This document shows, one piece after another, positions 35,212-46,775 of a DNA stretch of 64,000 nucleotides. Each line of letters starts with the position of its first letter. The first letter of the stretch is position 1. The DNA is from Ascochyta rabiei (Eukaryota > Ascomycota > Dothideomycetes > Pleosporales > Didymellaceae): NCBI RefSeq assembly GCF_004011695.2, contig NC_082422.1:1054001-1118000 (forward strand), given 5' to 3'. The translations under genes and the position numbers were made by a program. The notes under the pieces were generated by a model. That model saw only the letters and a program-made list of their open reading frames with translations. It was not told the origin of the DNA and did no database searches.

Positions 35212-38200
35212 CTATTCCTCTTCTATCTTAGCTTAGTCTCTTAAGTATATTTATATAACGCAGGGCCTGTTCTTAATTAGTAGGTAGTTTAGACAAAGCT
35301 AAAATAACTACTTTCTTAAGTTTAGCTTACTGTTATTATCTATATAAATTTATTAAGTCCTTTAGAGAGATTATAGTGTAAAAATATAAAACTTATATAA
35401 AGTATAACTGCGTATATAAGGTTTACGTTTAATCTAGAAAGTATAGTAAGTACGTTTACCTTAGGCAACGTTATAATATAAAGGGAACTTAATCTAAATT
35501 TACCTAGCTAATATCTAAGAAAGAGAAATTATACGTGTGTATAAAGAAGAGTTACAAAGCGTAAACTAAAGCGCTTTAAATATTAGAAAAAGCTATAGAG
35601 GACTTATATATAGCTTATACACATAAGAAGTAGTTATAATAATAAATAGATTTATTAGACTATTATACTAAGGAGGCTATTACAGTAGAGGAGCGTAGTA
35701 TAGAAGAGTAGGAATAGTTAGAGGCAGGAACTATTAAGTTAACTAATCTACCTAATAAGTTCTTATTACTACCTAGTACCTAGGGCGCCTTTAAAGGCTA
35801 TCCCTTAGAGTACTAGGAGAGTAATATAGCACTGCCTAATTATTCTCTTTAAATTACTTTAATAACTGCTAGTAGTTTATAAGGTATGTAGTTAGTTTCT
35901 ATATGTTTTCTAAGTTAGAGTATCCTAACTACTTAACTAGATATTTATCCTAGCTACCTTCCTTTTAGTGTTGTATTATTTTTTTAACTTCCTATTAGTC
36001 TTTACTATTAGCTTAGTAATAGAAGTTCTTCTAGATAGGCGTTCTAGAGTTAGCTAGTTCTAATAGTAATATGTAGAACCCTAGATAGATCTTTATATTC
36101 TTTAGCAGATTAAGTCTATAGTTAACTTGGCTTATCTGCTTTAAAATAAAAAAGGGTCTAACTTTAATATAGTCTAGTTTTTTTACTAGTCTTTATATAT
36201 AAAGGTTTTTTATAAAGAGATAGACTTTATCCCTCTCTTTTAGCTAAGGTGCTATTTTTCTTTTCTAGTTAATATATAAGACTACTTATTCTTAAGCCTT
36301 ACTAATATTTTCTAGTGCTTTCTTATACACTTCTTTTAGTCTTACTACTAAAGATATTACTAATTTAGTCTAAATTAGCGTGTCTAGACTTCTAGTAAAG
36401 AGATTTAGGTATATCCTGTAATTTAGAAAGAATAGTAATTCTTCTATTAATTCTAATAATTTATTATTATGTACAATTTGTGCTATAGGTAACAGTAAAA
36501 CCTAGTTATCTTACTACTAGTTACTGTATATCTGTAGGTATGTTTCTATAGTCTAATTTATTTATTTAGTCTATCTATCTATCTATTAGTAATAGGCTGT
36601 TAAGAGCTTCTTCTTACTACTAATAGCTGCTAAGAGCGTAGTCTAATAATTTAATATAAAGAGTTTATCTTAATTACTAATAATTAATTCTAGTATGCTA
36701 TAATACCTTATATATTAATCTAGAAACACTTATATAAGCTACTCTACAGTATAGCTATATTAAAATAGTATTATTTTAGTATACTTAGTTAATCTATTAA
36801 CTATAATAAAAATTTATTTATAGTTGTATCTAGTTATAGGGTCTCTTAAGATAGGTAGCTATGTAATAAAGTCTATTATAATATTTATCTATAGCGCTGT
36901 TAGTAGCTCTATTACCTATATTTCTCTATAAGTTATATGTATACTATGTTTATTTTACTAATAGTTAATATAGTTCTTAATGTATTTAGTAACCTTCTCC
37001 TTTATATTACTAAACTTATAGTGTTACTTAATAAGTTCTATTATATATATAATTCTAGAGTGTCTATATAGTAGGTTATTGTAGTAATTAGCTATAATTT
37101 TGTTCTAAAGTTTCTTTAGTACGTCTAATATAATATACTATTTGTCTTTAATTTACATTATATTATTTAGTTACTACAATTATCTAAGTAACCTATTATT
37201 ATTAATTTCCAGTACTGCAAACTAGTTTATTATCTTCTCTCTAGTAAGGTTGTATTGTCTGCTAAGTGTGTTAGCTCTACTATTATCTTTGCCTAGCGTA
37301 TATAATATTTTTAATTTATATTATCTAAGTATCTTAGACTAACATACTTATTATTAATTTAAGACCTTAGTAATAATAAAGTATACTAGGTTCTTATAGT
37401 TAGTATAGATAGTAAGTTTTAAGTAGCTTTCTATATATAGTTACTAATGTTCTAAGGCTAATATAATTATAAGTAATTCTTTATTATATATATTATAGCG
37501 TTCTTTAGGTCCTAAGAACTTATATAAGTAGTAAGTAATAGGGTACTATAGTCTATCCTTTTCTTATATAATATATACGCCTAATATAAGATCTAAGGTA
37601 TTAGTCTCTATACGTATTAGTTTACTACTATAATATATAATTAATATAGAAGGTGTAATATAGGCTTACTAAAGTGCCTTAAACATATTATTCTATTCTT
37701 ATCCCTACTTAAATAATATATCCTTCTGCGTAAGGTTTATTAGTAGAATTATAATCTTAGAGTAGTCCTTAATAAAGCGTTAGTTAAAGTTAACAAATCC
37801 TAAGAATTTCTAGATCTGTTTAACTATTTTTAGCGTTTACTAAGTCTTAACTACTTCTACCTTTATTAAACTAATCTTAACTCTATATTATCCTATAATA
37901 TACCCTAGAAACTTAACTTCCTTCTTATACTATTTACACTTCTTAGGTTTAAGTTATAGGTCTACCTACCTTAGGTATTCTAGCACTTCTATAACGTATT
38001 GTTTATACTCTTCTAGTATTCTTAAGTATACTAGGATATTATCTAAGTACGCTACTATAGTTCTGTTAAGGTGCGCTCTTAGGACGTTATTAATTAACTC
38101 CTAGTATGTTACTAGTGCGTTTGTTAGACTAAATAGTATAACTAGGTACTTATAGAGTCTATATTACGTTCTAAATACTATTTTCTATTGTTCTTCTTTC

Positions 38201-41200
38201 TTTATATATATAAGGTTATACACGCCTTATAGGTCTAATACTATAAAGTACTAAGCTTTTACTAGCTAGTCTTACAACTCTATAATGTTTAGAAGTAGGT
38301 AGTAGTTTTTAATAGTAATTTTATTAAGCTTCCTAAAGTTAATGTAAGGTTATAGCTTGCTATCCTTCTTAGAAACAAATATAATTAGGTACCCTGCAGG
38401 TAATTCTAATCTTCTAATAAATTCCTTCTTAAGGTTCTTCTTAATACACTTACAAAGTACTTTAAGTTCCTTTTCTAATAACTAGTATAATAGCCTAAAA
38501 GTTAGTGTCGTTCCTTTCTAGAGCTTAATCTTATAATTCTAGGGTTTATGCTTAGGCAGGGCTTTTACTATAAGCTTTTCTCTAAATATCTCTACGTACT
38601 AGAGAGGATTAGGTACTTTTCTATGTTATACTTACTAGATTTTAGTAGCTAACTAGGTTAGGTATAGTAGGTTGCTTACCCCTAACTAGCTCTAGTAGGA
38701 CTTTAGACAAGACAAAAAATAAGGTTTACAGCAGAGGGGTTTAGGTTAATTAAAGTACAGTAAATCTAGTATGTTAGTAATTATCTTTTTATCTTAGATT
38801 TGTTAGTAAACACATATATAATATAGACTCTAATTAATACATTATAGTATTTAGTTTTATAACCTAGTATCTCTAAACTACCTCTAATAACGCGATTACT
38901 ACTACCTCTGCTGCTATTACTGTTGTTACCTAGCTAGATAAGAGTAAAGGTCTAAAGTAGCTATAAAGACTATCCTGCTAGTTTACTCTCTTTAAAGTAA
39001 TACTAAATGTATAGTTATCTAAGGCTAATAGTAGGATTAATAATAAGCTATTTTACTTTTTTACTTAGTTTATAAAGGTAGAGATAAAGAAGCTAGCTAT
39101 AAGTCTTAACCTGCTACTTAAATATAGTAGTAATAAGAGATCTAGGTATCTATTAGCATTAGTCTCTTCACTAGAGGAGGCCTTACTAGTGTTTTGCTAG
39201 CGTACTACTTACCTATTAGCCTTTAGCTATGTTATCTACGTATTTAGTAGGAGTTATTTATAGCTTAGGGCTGTCTAGAATAGCGTTTTATAGTATATCT
39301 AGGGTATATAGAGTAGTTAGATAAAGTTAGATTTAAGTATAATAAAACAACTAATAATAGAGGCGTGCTGTAAAGCTATTAGTATCTTATTTATAACTGC
39401 TAACAACCTTATATTTAGCTTTGTTAATAGTATAGAGATTATAGTTTATAGACCTATCTTTATAGATTAGTAACTATACTACTCTAGTTATAAAAAGTAA
39501 CACTTACTTATCTATATAGCAGTTATCTTACCTAATAGATTATTTAGTAGTTACTTTACTAGTATTCTATTATCTAGTAGAGACGTAACTACGTGTATTA
39601 TACTTAACTTTAGCAGCTAACTTAGTGTGTTAATAAGCTAGCTACTACTAAACTAGTACTAATACGTATATAGCAACGTAGCTTTAAGAAGCTAGAATTA
39701 TATACTAGAACTGTATAAGAACGTTAATAGAGAGTACTTAATACCTACGCAGAAAAAGATTAATTAGTAGTTGTTAACTAAGTAGATAGTAGTTAAGTAG
39801 GGCTTTAGTAGGGTAAAATAAAACTTTAAAATACTCTAACTACGTACCTTATTAATTACTAGGTTCTTAGTAATTAGGATCTATATACTAGTTTTCTTAT
39901 TTCTATAGAATTACTAGACCTACCTAAGGTAGATAAATTAGATTGTATAGTTATTTAGTATAAAGGTGCTATTACTAGAGGAGTACGTAAGTAGTAAATT
40001 TAAGTTAAATTAGAAGTAGAGGTATAGGATAGCAGCAATTATAGAAGATTTAGTGTATTAGTGTTAAGTTTTACTATGTCTAACATGCTTATAGGGCTTA
40101 TAACGCGCTAAAAACAGTAGAAAACTATGTAAAACTAATAGCTATAAGCTGTCTGTAGACTATCTATAGGTTAAGAGGAATATACCTTATAAGTAGGTCT
40201 ATTTTATATAGTAAGCTTATATAAACACTAAGGGTTAAACCTAGCAGAATCTATAAGATTACCTAAAATTAGCTTAGTTTTATAGGCTACTGTAACTACC
40301 CTATAGCGCTAGTGCTTACTACTACCTAATCTATATAGCGCTAAACTAAAAATAGTAATATATAGACCCTACTAACGTATATCTATATAGTAGCTTAAAA
40401 TACTAAATTTATTAGATTATTAAGTATAACACTACGCTGCTGCCTATATACCTATTCTACCTACCTTAATTTACCTAATAGAGCTAAAATACGCTTTATT
40501 ATCTTATCTATCTCTTTATAACGCGTCTTGTTACGCTCTTCTAGTACTGCAAGACGTTACGCAGTCTCTTATTAAGACTCTTTAACAAATTACTAAAGGT
40601 TAGATCCTCTACCTATACTAGTAGTAGCAGCAGCTAACTTAGCTACCCTATTCTCTATTACTCTAGCTAAGGCTCTTATAGACTAACTTAAGGCTAGTAT
40701 AGACTTCTCCTTCTCTTACTATTACTTCTTCTTAGCACTTCTAAGCGTTAAACTGCTTCTAATTAACTAGAAGGTAGTGCCTAACACAGAGTGCACGTCG
40801 TCTAAATCCTTAAAGCTGTTGCTATTACCCTTAACAACTCTAATCTTACTTAGTTTATTAGAGTAAGATTGTGCTAACGTTGTCTCTATAGTCTACTTAG
40901 CAGTTTACTACAGTATCTCTCTCTTCTTCTACTTTTTCTTATTTACCTTGTGCTCTACTATATACTACGCTTACCTCTCTCTAATAGTATTAATATACTT
41001 CTAATAGCTACTACGCCTAATATTACTTCTAGATATGTTATCTACTACTATCTCTTTATTCTAATTACGTAGTTAAGAGTCTATAAACTTTATTATAGTG
41101 TTAATTAATACCTCTTAGTATTTCTTAATAAACTAGTGTTATATAAACATATAGAAGTTACCCTTCTTTTATAGATATAGATAGTAATAACATAAGGTTA

Positions 41201-43376
41201 CTACTAGCTCTATAATTACACGCTTTTTCTACGCACTTATACGCTTTAGACGCCTCTACCCTCTTATATCTTTATTACTGCTGTTATTAGGTCCTACACT
41301 ACCTCTTCTTAGAGCTCTGTCTAACGTAGTTAAGTTAAGACTCTAATTAGCTTTAAGCGTCTAGGCGACGAACCTGCGTATAGGGGTTAGGAGGTAGGAT
41401 AGAGTAGTGCTAACGTTAAGGGGTAGACCTTATAGTAGACGTAGTAGTGTTACTAGTAGTTATAATAAAACGTAACAGACACTAATAAGAGGTAGAGTAA
41501 GACAGTAACTTCTATTATAGAGGCCTTAACTTTAGAAGCCTACTACGCTACCTACGTAGTAGTACTAGGGCTTATTATTTAGGTATAGGGTTATAAACTA
41601 GGTAGGTCCTCTATCTTTTAGATCTAGTAACAAAATATACTATAGTGAAAAATCTAGTTTACTCTATAACTTTACAACTAGTTAGTTATAAACTAGTAGT
41701 TAACTACTAAGAAAAGGTTTAAGTTTTTATCTAAACTAACACTAAACAGCATGTCTAGCAGGCATTATTATTAGTGTTACGCTGCGCGTCTTAGTAAGCT
41801 ATAGAAACAGTAATCTGTTATAGAAAAGTAAACTACCTAATCCCCTCTACTGTCTATATATATTAGAGATAGCAGAAGGTATACTTCTTTTCTTCTTAAC
41901 TCTTACTTAATAATCTATAGGGCGTTTAGTATCTATAGAGTTAACTACTCTATCTTAGCACAACTTATATATTAAAGAGATATTATTAATCTTCTTCTTA
42001 TCTACTAGCTACTGTGTGCGCTGTATAGGCGTAAATATATTAGTGCTGTATTTACATCCTTCTAATAAAAGTCTTTCTTATACCTAGTCTATCTTTAGGT
42101 TGTACTTTTATAACTAGAGAAGTTCTAATATAATATTATGCGTAGCCTTTATAAAGACGTCTAGGTTTATTTCCTTATAGTGCCCCTATATCTATAGGGG
42201 TGCTACTATTACTTTAAATATAATTAGTAGTTTATCTAGTATTGATTCTCTATTAGCTACTTAGAGTAAGTAAGGGTTCTTCTTATAATATAATCTAAGT
42301 CTAGCTTACTATATTACTATTCTAGATATATAACTTACTTATACTCCTAAGTCTAAGAGTACTATTAAGGCTACTCTATTTAGTTTAATACGTAGCTTAA
42401 TAAGGTAATTGTTCCTAATACTACTAATAGATTAATCCCTAGGGCTTATAGGCACTAGTCTAAAAAAGTCCCTACTTTACTAAACCCTTTAATTTCCTTT
42501 ATGCTGTAATACTTCTTATAATCTATATTAAGGCAGTTCTGCTAGTATATATTATAGTAACTTCTATTAACTACTAGCTGTATTTATATTATAGCCTATA
42601 GGTTATCTATTCTAGAAAAATATACTTTCTAGCGTTTATTAATAAGATAAAGTTTATATAGGTTATTATAACACTAGTACTATTAACTACAATAGAGGCT
42701 TTATTATGCTAGGAACTATCCTATACTAAGCTTCTTATTATAGTAGATTATACATTTATTCTTAGTATATACTATCTATATAAGGTTTCTATATTTTAGG
42801 TTTTAGTAGTCTAGAATATACTGTAGTTATAGGCTAATTATTAGTAGTACTTTTTTCTACTTCTACATACATTCTAGGCTAAGCTGTGTTTCTTACTTAT
42901 ACTAAAGCTAGTCTTTAGCTTCTTCTAGGTACTTAGCAAACTATTTACTATTATTACTTCCTTTTCTAAACTAGTAAACGAGCTGTTAGAGTTCTAGTAT
43001 TATTTCTGTAATTTTAGGTACTCCTACAGAACTAATAAGTTCTTAACACATTTAGTAATAGGCTTCTTTATTGTTATGCTTTTAGTATTATTAAGCTATA
43101 TTTACTTATTTACGTATTAGTAGGGCGCTAATTTAGTTAAACTCTTACCCTAAGGTGTCTAGTAAGTTGTTTATCTTCTACTAGTTATTGTTAGAGTAGT
43201 ATTCTATTTCTTTACCTATCTAGGCGTTCTAGTAGAGTGTTGCTACACAAATTAGAGGTATAATACAGTTATTATTATCCTCTAGACTCGACTCTAGGTC
43301 TTCTAGCAGTTATCCTATGTTATTAGTAAGAATTTCCTATTTACTAGCATCTACGCTAGAAAAAGAGTAGAGGGTA

Positions 43377-43600
43377 CCCTAGGGTTAGGTAGGGGTTAGG
43401 TACGGTCTGTATAGACTAGAAGTAGAGGTAGAGTAGAGGTAGGGTCTATATAGGGTAGAGGTAGAGTAGAGTCTATACAGATATTAGGTAGAGGTAGAGT
43501 AGAGGTACCTCTAGCGTAGGGTAGGGGTAGGGTACAGTCTGTACGGACTAGGGGTAGAGGTAGAGTAGGGTAGGGTTTAGGGTAGAGTCTAGTAGGGCCC
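43377..43600. repeat. GGTAGAG-rich minisatellite, left arm of palindrome
   Basis: Irregular repeats of GTAGAGGTAGAGTAG with GTCTATATAG/GTCTGTACGG interruptions. The reverse complement of the same sequence type lies at 44,260-44,455, so the two blocks form the outer arms of a composite inverted repeat. Confidence 0.8.
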
Positions 43601-43616
43601 GTAGGTGTTAGCGTTT

Positions 43617-43905
43617 AACTCTTTAACTAAAGCAGTTATTGCAAAACTTTGTACTACAGGAATATAGAGTAAAACAAGCGCTTTTAAACGGTCTATATAC
43701 TGTAAGATTCTAATTAAAACTAGTAGAGCTAGAGTAGTTATTACGTAGGCCTATACTGTAACAACCTAGAACTTACACAACAACTACTATAACTCTACTA
43801 GTTTTAATTAGAATATTACAGAATATAGACTGTTTAAAAGCGAGTTTCTTGTTCTATATCTTTGTAGTATAAAAGTTCTTAATAGCTACTTTACTGTAAG
43901 AGTTA
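43617..43905. repeat. hairpin element 1 (long palindrome)
   Basis: A left arm from AACTCTTTAACTAAAGCAG (about 43,617-43,752) pairs with a right arm (about 43,779-43,905) as inverted repeats around a spacer of about 25 bp. It has the shape of a foldback or MITE-like element. No coding sequence. Confidence 0.8.
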
Positions 43906-43976
43906 TAGGTAGGGGTAGAGGTAAGAAAGAGGTAGGCCTAAGTAGGGCCTATAGGTGTAGGCGTGTAACTCTTTAA

Positions 43977-44254
43977 CTAAAGCAGTTATTATAAAACTTT
44001 GTACTACAGAAATTTAGAGTAAAACAAGCGCTTTCAAACAGTCTATATTCTGTAAGATTCTAATTAAAACTAGTAGAGTTATAGTAGTTGTTGTATAAGC
44101 CCTAGGTTATTACAGTATAGGCCTACGTAATAACTACTCTAGCTCTACTAGTTTTAATTAGAATCTTACGGTATATAGACCGTTTAAAAGCACTTGTTTT
44201 ACTCTACATTTCTGTAGTACAAAGTTTTGCAATAACTACTTTAGTTAAAGAGTT
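43977..44254. repeat. hairpin element 2 (long palindrome)
   Basis: The same foldback structure as hairpin 1, from AACTCTTTAACTAAAGCAG to CTTTAGTTAAAGAGTT. Its right arm is the better inverted match to the left arm of hairpin 1, including the shared central part GTAGGCCTATACTGTAA, so the two hairpins are halves of a larger inverted duplication. Confidence 0.8.
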
Positions 44255-44259
44255 AGACG

Positions 44260-44520
44260 CTGACACCTACTCTACCTAACCCCTACCTAACCTCTACCTA
44301 ACCTCTACCTATACTCTATATAGACTCTACTCTACCTCTACCTCTACTCTATATAGACCCTACTCTACCCCTACCTATACCCTATATAGACTCTACCCTA
44401 CCTCTACCTATACTCTATATAGACTCTACTCTACCTCTACTCTCTTAGTATAGAATTAGCGTAGGTAGAGGTAGAGTAGGGCAGGGGTATATTACGTAAT
44501 GTACTCTACCTCTACCTAAC
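44260..44520. repeat. CTCTACC-rich minisatellite and small hairpin, right arm of palindrome
   Basis: The mirror of the 43,377-43,600 block: CTACCTCTACCTATACTCTA units with CTATATAGACTCTA interruptions to about 44,455. A short further palindrome centred on TTACGTAA near 44,490-44,500 follows. Confidence 0.75.
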
Positions 44521-45541
44521 CTCTACTCTTTTACTACTATACTAGTATCTATATTATTATAATTATAGGTAAGTATATTTAACTAGCAGTAAACCTTATA
44601 TATCTAGCAGTCTCTAGTAAAGTAGCCTAGTTTACTATAGTTATAGCAGTCCCTACTACCTCTATATTAGTTACCCCCCTTAGGCTTCTTATTCTATTAC
44701 TTTAGTAGTCTCTTATTAAGGTTTAAGAGGTCTATTACTTTAGGTCTGTAGTATCTACTCTAAGTGTTGCTGTAGATATAATAACTAGTATTTAGCTAAT
44801 TATAACCTTCTTACTATCCTTAATTTAAGTTATTGCGCTACTAGTTCCTTAGTAGTAGCCTATTAGTAATAATAACAGTAGTATAGGCTCTAGGATTATC
44901 TTAAAGTTCTTACTAAAGTTTATAGAGTTATATATTAATATTAATAGTAGTATTAATAAGCTTATTAAGGGTTTCTGTACTTACGCTGGTGTGCATAAGT
45001 TCTTCCTTAACCTTAAGCTTTAATTCTTATTAAGACATAGTAAGTAGAGTAGTGTTATTCTAGTTAGTGTTAGCAGTAAGCTGCTAAAACTCTACAGCGT
45101 AGTTAGTAGCGAACTTGTCCTATCTAATCTTCTAAATGTTACGTTAAGTAATGTGTAGTTTATTAGAAACTCTAAAGATTAGCTTAATCTTTTCTTTAAA
45201 TAGGTTAAAGTCTTTTATCTATTTATTTATATTATCTAAGGTCTTACTAGCTTAGTACTATAGTATAAAGGGCTTAATCTAGGTAAACGCTTTGCTACGT
45301 ATATAGCTAGCTGCAAGAACTACTTATTTAGCCTTAGAAACCTTCTTACCTTAGAAGGTAAAGAAGAGGTCCTACTGCATAAGCTAGTTATTAAGCTTAC
45401 TACAATCTCTATAGTAATAGTTAGGCTTATTAACGTTTATAGTGCTAGTAGTAACAGTTATATCTATATTAATACTTCTAGACGTAGAGTTACTAGAGGT
45501 AGCACAGGATCTAATAGTACTTATCTTAGGGGTGTTTAAAA

Positions 45542-45979
45542 TGTTAAAGTTATACTTTAGTTAAAGACTATAAGCACTAATTCTATTAGTTCTTAGGGAT
45601 AAGTACTAGTAGATTAGTTAGGGTTATTAACTAAGTAAAGCTTATAAAGATAGGGTGTACTAAATAGTATAGAGTAGACTATCTAGTTTAAGCATAGGTT
45701 AAGATTCTAAAGATAAACTTAATTAATAAGGTTAAACACAAACTATAAGGGTTATGTTCCTACTTAACTATATACTTTAATAATAGTAGTAGTAATATAG
45801 GCTAATTAGTGTTAAGAATCCTCTAATTACACTAATTCCTAATTACACTAATTACTAATTGTACTAATTATACTAAGCCTAATTATATTACGTAATTCTT
45901 AGCTTCTTACTAAGTATTAACGTGTGCCCTATATACTATAATTAGCTTATATCCTTTCTATATTCTATAGATCGTAATA
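45542..45979 (-). repeat. LTR of element C (5' LTR in element orientation)
   Basis: 438 bp, from TGTTAAAGTTATACT to GTAATA. It pairs with 34667-35211 and is followed by the target duplication GTAGG. Confidence 0.9.
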
Positions 45980-45984
45980 GTAGG

Positions 45985-46620
45985 ACCTTACGTAGAAGTA
46001 GAAAAGTTTAGATTCCTAATAATATTACACTGCGCTAAACTATCCTTTTAAGAAATTTTAATAACCCTATAGGGGGTTACTATAGTATAGATAATACTAC
46101 TAAAGTACTTAAGAGAAAGTACTATTAGCTATAACTAATAAAGCACGTATATAAGTATATCTAAATATATCCTATATACTAACTATATAGGATATAGAGG
46201 TATAAGCTATAGAGATTACTTATACTATTACTAGTACTAAATATAGCCTAGTAGCACTTCTCTCTTAACTTTATAACAGACCTACTAAAGTTAATAGATA
46301 CTAAGAGAAATAAGTATAACTCTATACTAGTCCTTATAGACCGCTTTAGTAAGTACGTCTAGTACCTACCCTATACTAAGATAATTACCACCTAATACCT
46401 AGCTAAGCTACTTATAGAGCAGAGCTTTTTAAAGTAAGAACTACTAGATAGATTGTTGTTAGATTAAGGTTTAGTGTTTACTAGTTAATTCTAGTCTAAT
46501 ATATACTACTACCTTAAAATTAACTACTAATTAAGTACAGCTTTCTACCCCTAGACAGATAGGCAGACAGAGTAATAAAACTAGAAGTTAGAAACGTACC
46601 TCTATATATATATAAACTAC
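45985..46620 (+). mobile_element. Ty3/Gypsy element A, segment 2 (integrase, first part)
   Basis: A plus-strand integrase relic: an HHCC-type zinc region near 46,060-46,190, then NFITDLLKLIDTKRNKYNS and LVLIDRFSKYV (about 46,255-46,360) with the catalytic core, and STAFYP-TDRQTE near 46,530-46,570. It runs to INYY at 46,616 and breaks at the target duplication ACTAC of element B (46616-46620). The frame continues at 53,845. Confidence 0.8.
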
Positions 46621-46775
46621 TATTATAGGCTTAGACCTTATTTAAGCCTTAAGTAAGATAGGGTAGTTAAGTGCCTTATAGATATATTAGAAGAATACGT
46701 AATATATTACCTCCTTAAGAGATATAATACTATATTAACCCTTATTACATTCTATTCTAAGGCTAGTCCTTAATA
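46621..46775 (+). repeat. 5' LTR of element B
   Basis: 155 bp, from TATTATAGGCTTAGACC (original TG altered to TA) to CCTTAATA. Very short for a Gypsy LTR. Confidence 0.9.

Larger units (their letters stand above)
34667..45979 (-). mobile_element. Ty3/Gypsy retrotransposon C, nested in A, RIP-inactivated
   Basis: Direct LTRs at 34667-35211 and 45542-45979 and an exact 5-bp target duplication GTAGG (34662-34666 and 45980-45984). Orientation is minus: a purine-rich tract (GATAGAAGAGGAATAG on the minus strand) abuts the 34,667-35,211 LTR, the reverse transcriptase reads on the minus strand with YLDN near 38,037-38,048 and KFLGYII/FLGFVNFN near 37,780-37,920, and the integrase follows towards 36,000. 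A gag zinc knuckle (CYNYSKLGYFTRDC) reads on the minus strand near 44,600-44,650, next to the 5' LTR. Gag and pol are separated by over 5 kb, more than usual, so further insertions are likely; one is the palindrome at 43,377-44,455. The 35,400-35,870 stretch has a plus-strand protein-like frame of unknown nature. Confidence 0.83.
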
